Of a stretch of 64,000 nt of DNA, positions 38,258 to 50,594 are shown piece after piece (within the stretch, counting starts at the first letter, position 1; each line of letters begins with the position of its first letter). The position numbers were made by a program, and so were the translations under genes. The notes beneath the pieces were generated by a model. The model ran no database searches. It was not told where the DNA came from and saw nothing but the letters and a program-made list of their open reading frames with translations. This DNA is from Stromatinia cepivora (taxonomy: Eukaryota > Ascomycota > Leotiomycetes > Helotiales > Sclerotiniaceae): contig RCTD01000027.1 of the NCBI GenBank assembly GCA_014898415.1, forward strand, positions 682,001 to 746,000, in the 5' to 3' direction.

Positions 38258-40196
38258 GCTATAGAAATGAATAATATTCTTCAAACAGAAAGTAAGAATG
38301 AAATATAGTAGATATAAAATAACCAGAACTTTACACTCCTAGTTCTAGTAGAGAGGTTTTGTGATAGCTTTGTTGGGATCTGGTAGATTGTGCACCAGTC
38401 CGAGGGGACTTTATGTTCGAGGGGAAGAAGGAGAATACAGTAGAATCATAAATAAAGTCCATCTAATAGTGTATCAGTATGCGCTGGCAATCTTCGACTA
38501 GTATAAAGATGTTGTTGATGGAGATGGAGGTGGAGATGGCGCCGGTACCATTAGCAAATGCTAAGCGAGTGAAGGGGAAGGTGAGGATCGAGTATACATT
38601 GAGATTTAGAACCGATAGAATTAAGATAACGAACACAACAGCCTTGAGTTACCAATAATGTTTCCGTAATCCTGGGTCTCTGGAACTCATAAAATAATGG
38701 AGATGGATGATAATCAAGGGTGGTTCTCTCCTTCCCTGTCGCCATCTCCATCTCCATCGCCATCGCCATCGCCATCTCATATCCCACTATCTTAATGTTA
38801 CCAAAATTGTTGAATTGGGCCGTTAAATAAGTCTCTATGAAGTGAAAATGGTGCTGTTGACGAATCCTCAATTGATCCAAGAAATCCATCAGTCCTTAAC
38901 AGGAACGTGGATGATTTGGAGGTGCCATTTGTACGTATTTTCAGTTTGATTTGTTTCCGTTACTGTGAGTGCTAAAGAATAACCGCCGGAAGGTCACCAA
39001 CTCGAATTGCCTTTCCTTGAAAAACCTCAATCTCATCGATTCACCTCTCCTGGATTCGGTAAATGAACTATCGATTTCCTATTTGGACCTGGACAAACGA
39101 ACGTCAATGTCGATTTTGATGTGAACATTTAGACCCATTCTTAGGAGCTAGCTTGAACAATCTATCAGTAATAAGTCTAAGCAACTCAAGGAGCGAGAGC
39201 GATATAGCGATGTGTGTGATACATAGAACTCTCTGGACTTGCAGCCACGTAAGGCAACAGATTGTGTGCGAGCTGGGCATCGCCGGGAGCTGTAGTCAAC
39301 AACGTGTGTGTGAAGACAGGCGTATTCGAAACTGTCCAGCATGCGAATTGCTAAAGGCGCAGAGGTAAACATCATAAAACATGCGGACCTAGACCAAACT
39401 AACACAACTAGGCGTGCTTCGCGGCGGGGATAGAATCAATGAATGCTCAGTCAAGAATGGGTATAGAGTGTGCTTAATGAATTTGATAATGGAGAAGGAA
39501 AGAGGCAAATTGTAAAAGCTGGAGCCAATCCATTGAGATAGGTTGTGTTGTCTTGATGTTCAACTATGAGGATAGATGCTGTATCCAGAGTTAAACAACA
39601 AGAATAGGTCTTTGGTCGCAGTTGGACAATGGTTTTGACAAGATAATTCGAGGCCATCGTGATTTGGTGATGAGCCTAGACAAGACAAACTGCCGTGTGG
39701 CTGTTCATGAAGGGGATCATCAAGCTGGAACATTCTTTGAAATTTCGCTCAATTGTGAAGTAAGAGTTATAAGATTGATGTGCATTTGGTCATATTTTGC
39801 ATTTCATGCGTAACCTTAGTTTAACATCAACCATGTTCCAGTGAGGGTACGGGGTAAATTACCGTTTTAAGTTTCTGAGCAACTCAGCGATGGTGATATA
39901 CATGCTATGAGATTGGAGTGATGGAGGCTGACTTTAGGCTTTCAACGCCCAATAAACCCCACATTCTTCATGTGATAAGGTTACATAGCGAGGTTTTGAT
40001 GTCCGGTTGACCACCTTCCTTTCTTGTGCACCTGGACAGCGCTTTTATACACATAAGAATGATGCACCCTGAAAGTTGGATGTATATTTTACTTCTTGAA
40101 AAATGAATGATGTTAATTTGGATATTGCGATCGCTGAGAAAAGGCTTCGATTATATGTTGACGGGTCACTAGACAAAGCCTCGCTCGGTGAGCAGC
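38258..40196. other. Divergent intergenic region, no gene seen
   Basis: About 1.9 kb between the zinc-finger gene (minus) and the HET gene (plus), so it holds both promoters. A CCATCK hexamer run lies at 38741-38778. Several short frames (for example minus 38551-38889 and plus 39622-39813) have no recognisable protein and no splice context I could support. Confidence 0.55.
38741..38778. repeat. (CCATCK)~6 hexamer repeat
   Basis: Alternating CCATCT and CCATCG hexamers. Confidence 0.85.
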
Positions 40197-42272
40197 ATGG
40201 CCCCCAGCGTTCCCTGCCGTGTTTGCCTTGATATAAATCCCATATGCCAAACCATTCGATGGCAAGTCAATGTGGCAGGAAGTAATAGCATTGAGTACAC
40301 TCTTCCATTTACTTTTCGAGAAATGGAATTATCAAGCCGGACTTGTGGATTTTGCTCTTTGATAAAAAAAGGCGTGGAGGCTACGTGTCGTGATGGTGAG
40401 CCCCTTCATTGCGAAAGTAGCAGCAACCGAATTGACAGAGGCGGTCGGATCATCGTTCACAAGTCTGCTCCTCTTGAGATTGAATTGATTCACGATAAGA
40501 ATGGCGGCAAAGAAGAGGTGTTGTCAAGACTTCAATTCTTTGTGGCAAATAAGGATGATGGGGATGATAAAATTTGGATGCGGCCCACACTTAGTGGTTC
40601 GTTAGGTTCGGGTTATTATTTTGGCGCATTCGGGATCGCCAGAAATGTTCCTACATTGATTTCACTCAAGACGCACATCACTCTCATTAATTCTTGGATC
40701 GGCAACTGCCTTCAGAATCATTCATCTTGCGATGTAGCTTCTACAAGCCAACTTCCCTCCAGACTTCTGGATATATCTGGAAATACAGACTTTATTCATC
40801 TAGTAGAGACAAAGCACCTCCCAACCAGCGGAAAACGGCCTTCATACGCAACATTATCCCATTGCTGGGGCTCCAGACGTTTCATTCAAACTACCTCGTC
40901 TAGTATAGCATTCTTCTACCGGGGAATCCGGAGGGATGCTTTGCCAGCCACCTTTCAGGATGCGATATCTGTTGTACGAGCTTTGGGATTGAGATTCATA
41001 TGGATTGACTCTCTCTGCATAATTCAGGACTCTCCGGAAGACTGGAAGCATGAATCTACTCTCATGGCCTCAATATATTCCAATTGCTACGTAAACATCG
41101 CGGCCACTGGCGCCGCTGATAGTTTGAGAGGTTGTCTTACACCTAGAAAGCTACTTCATCGATCTATTCCTATATCCACAAAGAATTTTCTTGGACCAGA
41201 GCAGGAGGATAAGACCATATACGTTCGTAGATCACTGAATGGTCTCCATAAATTATACTCAACTCCAACCATTTTGAGAAATAATAGCACTGGTTCATGG
41301 GAGGAAGATAAACAGGAGGCGCCATTGCTGTTGAGAGCCTGGACTTTTCAAGAACGATTTTTAGCACCGAGAACATTGCATTTTTGCTCGTCAGAGCTAG
41401 TCATGGAATGCCGCAAAGAATTGAAATGTGAATGTACTGGGCTTGATTCTATCGGATCCGATTATTTCCGTGATGTGCAAGATATTTCCTACGATAGTTG
41501 GCTTCGTGCCGTAGAAGAATACTCTCGATTGAGATTGAGCTACGAAACTGATCGATTGATTGCATTGATGGGTATCGCCAAGGTCTTCCATGCGAGATTG
41601 ATGTCTACATATATTCAAGGGATTTGGGCTGAAGATCTCGCCAGGGGCTTGCTGTGGGACATTACGAGGTATGAATACTATCGTACCCTTGAAAGTACTC
41701 TTAGTGTACCGCAAAGACGACAAAGTATAGAAGTCGCTTCAACGTGGTCATGGGCTAGTATGGTAATGACGGAGGGAATGGGGATAATTTTTCCAGCAGC
41801 GCACGATGGATCCTTTTCCAAGAACGAAAAATTTGGACTTTCTAGAACGGCTTCCTCATGTGGCAAAATTCTGGAGACAAATGAGGTATGTGTAAATAGT
41901 GAAGCTTTTTTCGCGACAGCTTTCGTAACAGGGATGGAGAGTGAAAGAGACGAGGAGGAGAACGACACATTGCTTGTGTTCGAAGAAGATATTGAAGATA
42001 TGGTTTTAATATCTACTTGTTGTCTAAACCTGGATATCTTCTCGAACTTGCCTGGTTCTCGGCCGGAGCAAACCTGGGAAGTTTACTGCTTAATTCTGGG
42101 TTCTATGGTAGAGACGGATTATGAGTTGAACGAGAGGACCGAGTTCCTGTGCACGCTTGTGGTTAAACCAAGCTCAGTTATTGACGCGTGGGAACGAATT
42201 GGAGTGCTGGATATTAGGAAGGAAGATGTCGGTTATCAAAGTATAGGTGAAAGAGAATTCAATCTGATATGA
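40197..42272 (+). CDS. HET-domain protein (heterokaryon-incompatibility type)
   Basis: Single exon, 691 aa. The start at 40197 (MAPSVPCRVC) is the first ATG in frame. N-terminal CRVC and CGFCSLI cysteine pairs are common ahead of HET domains. The HET core is clear: YATLSHCWG at about 217-225, LPATFQDAISVVRALG, then WIDSLCIIQD at about 269-278 and an E-S-x-LMASIYSNC block. A later RAWTFQERFLAPRTLHF segment is the usual downstream HET-family element. HET domains are cell-death effectors in fungal allorecognition. Most genomic copies have no demonstrated incompatibility function. No NACHT, WD40 or ankyrin partner domain is present, so this is a stand-alone HET protein. Confidence 0.93.
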   Translation: MAPSVPCRVCLDINPICQTIRWQVNVAGSNSIEYTLPFTFREMELSSRTCGFCSLIKKGVEATCRDGEPLHCESSSNRIDRGGRIIVHKSAPLEIELIHDKNGGKEEVLSRLQFFVANKDDGDDKIWMRPTLSGSLGSGYYFGAFGIARNVPTLISLKTHITLINSWIGNCLQNHSSCDVASTSQLPSRLLDISGNTDFIHLVETKHLPTSGKRPSYATLSHCWGSRRFIQTTSSSIAFFYRGIRRDALPATFQDAISVVRALGLRFIWIDSLCIIQDSPEDWKHESTLMASIYSNCYVNIAATGAADSLRGCLTPRKLLHRSIPISTKNFLGPEQEDKTIYVRRSLNGLHKLYSTPTILRNNSTGSWEEDKQEAPLLLRAWTFQERFLAPRTLHFCSSELVMECRKELKCECTGLDSIGSDYFRDVQDISYDSWLRAVEEYSRLRLSYETDRLIALMGIAKVFHARLMSTYIQGIWAEDLARGLLWDITRYEYYRTLESTLSVPQRRQSIEVASTWSWASMVMTEGMGIIFPAAHDGSFSKNEKFGLSRTASSCGKILETNEVCVNSEAFFATAFVTGMESERDEEENDTLLVFEEDIEDMVLISTCCLNLDIFSNLPGSRPEQTWEVYCLILGSMVETDYELNERTEFLCTLVVKPSSVIDAWERIGVLDIRKEDVGYQSIGEREFNLI

Positions 42273-42797
42273 ATTCCAGCTCTAATTACCACAAGTATTC
42301 CCATTCCGCCCTGGGTATCCAATAGTCTGTAGTAGACTATATATAAGTTTTCAATCTTCGACAAGATTTAGATATTTGAGTATAAATAATTACCTCAAAT
42401 GGTTTCAGCATTCCAAGTGGATTTATTAATTCAAAGATTATAAATATTTAACTATAATTCAATATTCCAAATAATTTTAATATTTCAATTGCGTTCAACA
42501 ATTCAAAGGCTTCGCATTGTCGGAGTGCAGTGCAGACCATTGGATGCTCTTAAATTTTCACCTTACTGCATACAATTTCAAAACATACTCATTCAAGCAT
42601 AAGAAAGGCAATGGGGGTAAAATAAGGTTCATTATAATCCAACACGCTATCTACTCGTACAAAAAAAAAGAAAAAAGAAAAGAAAGGTAATCTACTAGAA
42701 CAGAAAAGGAAATAACACCAGAAACTCCAAAGACAAATGACAAAGGAAAACAAATTTGCAATAAACCGCCCTCCACGCTGCCACCTCCCTCACCTCC
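42273..42797. other. Intergenic spacer between convergent genes
   Basis: 525 bp, AT-rich with an A-rich stretch near 42660-42720. No gene seen. Confidence 0.6.
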
Positions 42798-44846
42798 TCA
42801 CCTCTCTCCATCTTCGTCCTCCTGAGCGACAAACGATTGTTGGGCCCTTAAAAAGAGAGAGGAAGCGCTAGTTACACGGTGCGACCCGTGAACTGGCAGC
42901 TGCTGATCCACGCCGGGACCAGCCTCCCCACCCAACCAACCTCCAGTACGCTCTCCAGAGAACTCAGCACCGAACACATTTTGTTCAGACGCCGGGGTTG
43001 TCAATCCCGTTGTCCCAACATCCTGTGTCTCAGCGCCAGTAACAGCTGCTGTAGAGAACGAAGGGGTTGCCACGCCCAAAGTCCCAGCTGCTTGTTCTGG
43101 TCCTGCTGCCTGAGCTGCTCTTCTACGTCTTGCTCTTACTCGACCACTTAAATGGTCCATCCCATCTTGAGCTCGACGGATTCTCTCGGCTGCTGCATCA
43201 GCAAACAGCCTATGATCCCCCGTCAAGCCCAGTTGTATCGCGCGCTCGGCACGCTCCACACTGTTGGTTGGACGATCAGAAACCGTACGAGGTATCCACG
43301 AACGTAGCAAACCCTCACGTCTGAGAATGTCATCAGACATCTCCGTGAAGCGTTTGTACCCACGCTTATACTCTCCGCGGTCAGTGTAAACGTCTGATGC
43401 ACGTTGATGTCTCCCAACTCGGGTTAGACGCACCATTTGGAGAATATCGTGATCGGACAGATTAGTTCCGGTCGATGGAGGATATAACATCAATCGTTTA
43501 GCCTCGGGATGATCCTTGGTATGAGCCCATGAACTCTTGCTATGGGTATGTAGGTAGTCTTGCGCAACGCCAGGTGGGTCAATGACTCCTGTCCCTCCGT
43601 CCCACTTTTCAATAAACTCTTCGTCGGTGCCCTTCATTTGTTCACTGTTACCTTCTTCGTCTAAGGACTGAAGTCCAGTCGAATGATGACCGGAAGAAGG
43701 AAGTTGAGAGCCGGCGATTGGTGGTGGCGAAGAACGAGTAGGTGTGATTTGCGAAGCAGCTGTGCGTTGCAACTCCGCAGCTTCCTCTGGACATTGTATT
43801 CTATGGTGGCCGAGTAAAAGCAAGCAAAGTTGATCATAGTTATGGTTTATGTCATTGTTCTCAGACTCGAAGGCTGCTTGTTCGAACAACATGATTCGGA
43901 TGACACCATGTAATTGATCATGGAGTGGTACGTTTGGGCTGCATCGATGCAGGCTGGGTCTTTGGGCAAAGAAATTATCTAATTCGGGACCATTTTGTGG
44001 GGTCCACGCTTTCAGGTAGTCGAGTTCGTCATGAGTGGGTGGAGGTATGAGACTCATTGTCAAGGCACCTGGCCTTAAAATTGGGTATCCGTCAGGAGTA
44101 AGCTCAAGGCTATGGTCAGGAGCTTTGTGGTGAAGTGAACGACGTTGACTATCGAAGGAACGACTGTTGGAAATTTGATTACTAGCGAATTGGTCATTGA
44201 ACAATTGACCATCGATAGAGTGGCTACTGAAAGGCTGATGACCGGGGACCTGATTTCTGTAGGATTGACCGTCGAAATTTTGACTGCTGGAGCTGTTGCT
44301 TTCATATGGTTTGCTAGTAAAAGGCTGGTATTGAGGGAGTGGATATTCGTATTGCTGAGGTTTGGAAAGATAGGTAGCCTGATGATTGAGGTCGTCCGAA
44401 GGCCGGTAGGAATCAGAAGGCGCAGGATGTAAATTTTGTGGTGGTGGTAGCGGAGGGTTGCGGGATTGTTGATCTAAACGAAGTTATTATTAAACGTCTG
44501 CACAATCAAGACCGAAGGAAGAAGAACTTGCCGTATGAATGAAACTCTGAATTGGTACTATTGATGCTATGGTGCTCAAAACAAGTAGTTAAATGAGAGG
44601 TAGGTGGATGGTACTCTTTGTAGCCAAACTCTGGCGCGCTATCTATATCTTATTGTTAATTTTCGAAATTTTGCTTTTGGAGGGAGGAAAACAATCACCA
44701 GTATGCCTCAAATGCGGATCAGAGACAACTTCTCCCTCTTTTTCTCCTTGCTTGCTCAAAGAAATGGTTTCTAATGAGTTTTTATTGTTGTTTTGCTGGT
44801 CATATTCTAAAAGAAGAGGATCAATAGGAATATTTGAAAGTGACAT
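42798..44846 (-). CDS. Uncharacterised Gln/Ser/Pro-rich protein
   Basis: Three minus-strand exons: 44846-44699, 44642-44532 and 44473-42798. Splice phase is 1 at both joins and the product is 644 aa (starts MSLSNIPIDP). Intron 1 (56 bp) has a GTGATT donor and a TTAAC branch. Intron 2 (58 bp) appears to use a GC donor (GCAAGT) with a TTTAG acceptor, because no GT donor nearby keeps the frame. Residues 50-210 are rich in Gln, Ser, Tyr and Pro. A more ordered stretch follows around 390-490 (DYLHTHSKSSWAHT, then NLSDHDILQMVRLTRVGRHQ), and a helical Ala/Arg/Glu segment. I recognise no family. Confidence 0.68.
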
Positions 44847-45061
44847 TGTGGGAAAATAGTCAAAATGTGATAAGAGGCTTTACTGTGGCTGAATAAAGAA
44901 GTAATCGATGAGTGATGGGGCTCGGATTTGTTGTGAATGATGGATGTCAGACAGAATCCGAGAACAGATCGGTCTTCCTTGTGGATTTTAGTGTTGTAAA
45001 AAGGAAAGGAATTCTTAGCCAGAAAGGAAATTGAAGAATATATATTTACAACTACTGTCAC

Positions 45062-48000
45062 ACTATGACCATGTGGCTAGCCTGGGGTACTAGTGGCAGA
45101 TGGAATACAACCAATTCAAGATGGAAGAGAGTCAACAGAAGATGGAAGAGCCAATTGAAGACAGAAGACAGGAACTATAATAATAGTGGCCAATGGGACT
45201 GGTGTATTCATAATCTTCACTAAATCTACGGTAGATACACGTGACAGATGAAGACTTCTCTCATGGGGACACCTTTGATGAAGATGAAAGTGATCATTTA
45301 TAGCTATGCTAATCAGAGTATAGTATTTTAGTAGTTTTAGCTATGAGCAAACAACCAGTTCTTATCATCCTAGAAATTTGAGCTATCAAATAGTAAGATT
45401 GTATGTATGACTATGATTCTACTGATGTAAGTTCCTGTGGTATTAGATGAGATTATGGGAATTATTAGATACATTTATCAGCTATTTATTGTTCTTTTAG
45501 AGCTTTATATAGTGGACCGTTAGTGCTTTTTGCACAATTACAGGTCTCTTAGTTCCAGTCTACTTAGCAATAGACTAAAGTGCTCAAATACCACTAAATA
45601 AATCTTCCAGTTGTTTGGTATTGTCCTAACGAACTCTATTAGAAGCTGTTAATACTGGTAATAAGGCTGTAATTCCTCAAGATTAAGTCCAGAGAGCTTT
45701 AGAATAGAGTATTAATCCACTAAATATATTTATGCTTTAGCGAACTGTATATTTAAAAGCTAAGAGTACCCTATTTCATTAACTTATACTGTAACAAACT
45801 TATTAAGCTTTGAAAATATAGACTTAGATAATATTTCTTTGATAATATATGTCTCCGATGACAATAGTAGAGCTTGATTTAGATACTGAGGTTTTTATTC
45901 CTTCAAGTACTAAGATATCATTGTATACATTGGACATGATTACGGAAGTATGAGACAAGTGTCAGTTAATCATTTGCGTTAGACTAATCAATTATGAACT
46001 TCAATTTTTAAACATTTCTAATAATTCTTTTCATAGCCGCAGAGAATAACATCCATTCAAGTCCAACTTACATAATTCGACGAGAGAAGAAAACTTCCAA
46101 CATTCATTAACATCTGGCAAGAGAACTGCTGTACTAGATATTTTAGACGATAAATTCTATGACCTATCTGATTAGCTTGGGCAGCTCGTACAAACTACGG
46201 GCTGTATAAATGAGAGTGTGCGTTTATTCGTTCGCCTTAAACTTCGAAGATATGCATTTTTGACACCGTTCCACTCGGATTGACTTGAAAATTCATCAAA
46301 ATGCACTATCCCTGGTATTCTTATCATGGTCCTTATGACTTAGCGAGGATGATTGGCTTAGGATCAGGCATTGTAGTTGATATGGCTCCGTCGTACCTCC
46401 ACAGTATTTGCTTGGCACGGTGGCTGATATTGATGTCTTAGTCACCACTCCGTATATATAGCTACAGGGCTATACGTACTCCGGTTGATATTGTGAGGTC
46501 AAATAATTATGAAAATATATTGGAATACTAAAATGCACTAGACTTCTTGCTTATCTAAAGCTTATTCTGGGCACCCTCATTGCTCGACATGGATCTTGTT
46601 ACGGTCTTTATGACTTATTGAGGGTGGTGGCCTTGAGTTTCAAAATCCAGACATGGAAGCCTAGGTGGATCTGCCGTAGACCTCCGCATTATTCAATATT
46701 GTCTAATCGCTGATACTTAGATGTAGGGAAAGCCGGGTTTATCAAGACGTACAATTATGCCTGCTAGAACACTAGAGAGCAACGTGATATGTGGAAGTAT
46801 TAGTTGGAGAGGAGGATCTTATAATGTATGCGAAGTATCAAAGCTAATAAGGCGTAGAGACTCTTTTAATGAAGCTATTCTTGTGTTTTAAACGTCTGGA
46901 TTTTTTACTGGGGATCTAATCTCAAAAATGTACAATCTAATCTAGAACAGTGATAAGCTTAGATCTAATCTAGAATGAGAATATCAATGACATCATAGTA
47001 ACGCCTGGCATATTATATACCGACGCTCTTTGACTGAAAGCTCTTTCGGGATACATAAGCACTACTCTCAGTGTCCCAAGTCTAAAGTCCGAACGCTAGG
47101 TATTGAGAGACAAATTCGGGATCTGGAAAGTCTGCGATTTAATTCCCTGAACTTAGCTCTAAAGTAGTTGTGGATCACATAAGTGAATATAGGCATATAA
47201 TACTTGAATGATCATATTTCTCCTGAGTACAGAGCAACCCAGCCTGCCCGTAATTTCGGACTGCAGTCAGTAATAACAGGCTTTCGAATATTAAAACCTC
47301 TTGAACCATTGAAATGGTCTTGAACAAGCAAATAATTTGTGGATATTCAAATAAAGCGAGCTATTTACTCTATTCCAATAACTAAATTTTTTTCATAGAC
47401 TTACAAACATTCAAATATTGAAAGCTTTCATATCTAATCTACTACTCCGGACTTTTGAACACACTAGCTCAGTTATCTCAATCAATATAGCCATATCATA
47501 ATACTGCAGGAAACAAATAACATCACAGAGATAATGTTGATACTAATCAGTGATATCACGGATTGGGGCCCAAATTATATGAGGTTATAAGTTGGGGGAA
47601 AAAGCCGATTAAGCGAACTTGAGCTAAGTGAAGAATCCAACAATGAAACCGATTAATTTCTTGAATTTGGTTGAAAGACTCAAGTTATTTGCAAGAATGA
47701 ATTAATTTGAAAGAATGAATTCAATTTGGACAATAAATCCACGGAAGTAACAAACTAGTTCCAAAAACTTTTAGCTACATTGAAGACATGAATTTGATCT
47801 GCTAGCCTGGGCTATTGAAAGCCCTATACATGGGGCCGTAGTGGGGTTTTATGAGATCATCTATAAATCGAATATTAGTTCATATAATTTTTGAATCTAT
47901 CACCATGCCCAACGCAAATTTAACGAAGCTTTCAGTCGGCAGTTCCCACGCAGGATTTTAGGTGTTAAAAGTTTACCTAATTTTGGAAAGACAATGACTT

Positions 48001-49462
48001 GGATTGTGTATCAGGTAACAAGGATTTCACTTTGAAAAAATTAAGGCGTTCAAAGCAGGTGTATGCTCGGATACAGTAGCATAGGTGTTCTTCTATTTAG
48101 TTGGGGTTTTAGAAACGCCGTAATGATTGATATAGATAGCCTTTGGCGTTTTGATTGCTAGTTTCACGAATAGGTCATTTGTACAGGATTGAAAAGATTG
48201 GTTATTGATAGTAGAGAACGCGCTCGCTATTGCAAATTCCCAGTAAGCGGCTGATGGTTTGGCTATATAATGGTAAGATTATACCTCTTCATGTAATCTC
48301 AAAAGAAATACTTCAAAAAGCGATACTGTAGATTTCGGAGGATTCATCTTACTTTTCCATCACTAATGTTTAATGATGTGGTTAGAAGCCTGAGTTCAGA
48401 AGTCAGATGGGTGCGAGTCGTTATACACTCAGTTATTGCATAGGAGGTTCCCCGGACGAGCTGACGCGAAAGTTTTCAGAACGTCGGCGTGTGGCATCGT
48501 AGGTGGACATAGCAATCGTGACCGATGTAATCAAACCTATTGACTGCACGAAAGGCTAAAGTGAATATCAATAATATTGAGCGTGAATAATACAATTCCA
48601 TAGTATAATCAAGAAAAGCTATTATCGTGTGCCATCATCAGCAATACATCCCAGGTCACGATGTCATTTCGAGCCATAAAATCTGTTTCTAAAGATAATA
48701 CTCGCATTATACCAATGCTCTACGTCACAACCTGTAGATCTTTGGTTCATCTTATCATTTGTTTCCAATAAAAGTACACTAAAAGCTCCCTCCTCCCCCG
48801 TGAGGATATTAGCATTATATTAAATATGTCAGATAGACTTCGAAAGTGCACTTTTTAAAATTGTTCAAATAATAGCCCTATAAACCGGATTTTTAACTAA
48901 AATATAGTCAAACATAATCAAGCCAATATAAACATCTTTCTGAAAGGACAGTAGATGTATTTTCGATGTAATTGTGAAGAAGCGAAAGTATACGAAGGAT
49001 GTCTTGAGTATGGATGCAATCATAGCGCCTTACAGGATATTAGCACTATAAGAGGCCTGTAATTTATACCCAGATTATCTAATTGGGGCTAAACGAGTCT
49101 GTGAGAATTAATATAAAATGGATTCAATTTAATTCTAATTCTAATCGGATGAAATTATAGGATTTGAATAAAGACCTTTAAATTTAAATTTCAGAGATCG
49201 ATTTGATAAACTCAATTATAGCGTATTATAATACTAATACCCTATAAGGCACTACAGTCGTATTTATATTCTAGGTGTCAACAATGCATTACTTCGCTTC
49301 GCATGATGAGTCAGCTGTGACCCCTTCCTTACCCCTCATTACCATATTAGGCCTGAGATATAGTAGATAGCAACCTCGACTTCATTGACAGAACGACAAT
49401 TCAGCCCCTTCGACTATACCTGCCAATGAGAAACGAGAAACGAGAAAAATAGGTGAAGCTTA
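45062..49462. other. Open-frame-depleted AT-rich block, possible decayed mobile-element or gene relic
   Basis: Over 4.4 kb no reading frame of about 60 or more codons survives in six frames, whereas other spacers of equal length here do contain such frames. TA and stop-like words (TAG, TAA, TTA, CTA) are abundant throughout. A diverged internal repeat occurs at 46298-46700. One 58-codon open stretch at 46991-47167 (plus) has protein-like composition (YRRSLTESSFG, then KHYSQCPKSK). The pattern fits an old sequence decayed by point mutation, possibly RIP. No terminal repeats or recognisable transposase or reverse-transcriptase motifs were found. Confidence 0.4.
46298..46700 (+). repeat. Diverged direct repeat, two copies
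   Basis: Shared words in the same order: AAAATGCACTA at 46298 and 46530, TTATGACTTA at 46333 and 46608, and CCTCCRCAKTATT at 46396 and 46681. Spacing grows from 232 to 285 bp, so the copies differ by indels as well as substitutions. Confidence 0.55.
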
Positions 49463-50133
49463 TTAATCATGCTGTAGAATTTCATTTACTAGTGAGCTTT
49501 GAGCGCCGATAATTAGTTCATCATCGGCCGCAAACACAGACAGCCCGCCCACGTCGGCATCAAACAAAAGTAGAATTGATGCAATGGAATGAAAGTAAAT
49601 CAATTGGCTTGCTATCTGGAAGCAAAAAATCAATGTTCTTAGAAACAAGCTTTCAGGACGCAAAATCGTTGTGGGTGTGCTTTCGATCACCAGGCGACAT
49701 AGGAGGGAATGACATGTGTGGCGACAGTACTCCACTCTTGCATCGATATCCTAAAAGGAAAATTTCCCATTTATATATCTGTAGTGAATGTTGCTAATCT
49801 GACTTTCCATATCCGCGTGACCCCCTCCTCCAATGCATAACCTCGAAGGAAAATTAAAAATACTAGATAGGAAATTTTATGTATGATGTTTGATAGTAGA
49901 TTAACATATGGAATATAAAAGTACTTCAAATTGGAATATTGAAACAACGAGTGATTTGTAAAAGGTGCAATATTGTGATGTGATACGACAAAGAAAATAA
50001 TAACGAGTGTGCTTGCGAAGCTCTAAGACAACCTTTCCATTTCCTGATACTGATCACAATGTTAGAAACTCAAGTAAAACAAACGGAGCAAAACAAACAT
50101 ATGGCAACTCACATAACCATATCCCGATTCGTT

Positions 50134-50594
50134 CTACTTGGTTGATTGGTTTCCACAGATACTCCAATCGTCACCGGCCTGTTGTTGCTGATGGCCAGAG
50201 TTGTTTGAGTATCCGGCCCCAGTGTTGTTTGATGAAGTGCCGATGCTACCAATTGAATTCCAGGGAGCCTGCTTAGAGCTTTCGGCAGCCCAGCGCTCCA
50301 TTGGTGTCAATGATCCGGCATTGGTAGCCGAGGAGGAGCTGAGAAAACCCTGAGTTTGGGTTTGACTGTTGCCGTCATTGGCGGATGAGTTAGTGGACCA
50401 TGCACGATTGATATCTGTGTATTGGCTTTGCTTGTGGTGGTTGGTCCATTGCCCGTTGGCTGTATTCTTGGCCATATTTGTGCCGGTTGAAGAATCGGCC
50501 TGAAGTTCCTGAACAATTTATTGGTAAAATGGATCAACTATGGGGATGGAAAACAGACCTGACTTGTCGACTGGTAACTCTTTGACGGATTCAT
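50134..50594 (-). CDS. Small Gln/Asn/Ser-rich protein
   Basis: Two exons, 50594-50559 and 50508-50134, with a 50-bp phase-0 intron (GTCTGT donor, TTCAG acceptor). The product is 136 aa starting MNPSKSYQSTSQ. It is almost entirely Ser, Asn, Gln, Thr and Gly, with several Trp and one ordered-looking motif (LTPMERWAAESSKQAPWNSIG). It ends DDWSICGNQSTK. There is no signal peptide, membrane segment or recognised domain. The single weakly defined branch site lowers confidence. The continuous frame and the low-complexity but stop-free composition support a real gene. Confidence 0.5.

Larger units (their letters stand above)
44847..50133. other. 5.3-kb stretch without supported genes
   Basis: The core (about 45060-49460) lacks any substantial open frame on either strand (see the relic entry). 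At the left edge is the promoter of the Gln/Ser-rich gene. At the right edge are frames at 49463-49735 (minus) and 49576-49797 (plus) that overlap each other and show nothing recognisable. No tRNA was seen. Confidence 0.6.

Noticed and set aside
38551..38889. 112-codon minus-strand frame containing a Met-Ala/Met-Glu repeat
   Set aside because: The repeat is the CCATCK hexamer microsatellite read in frame. The rest has no recognisable protein signature.
49463..49797. Overlapping frames on both strands at the right edge of the relic block
   Set aside because: Both are short and overlap each other. Neither shows a domain or supporting introns, though the minus frame could be a remnant.
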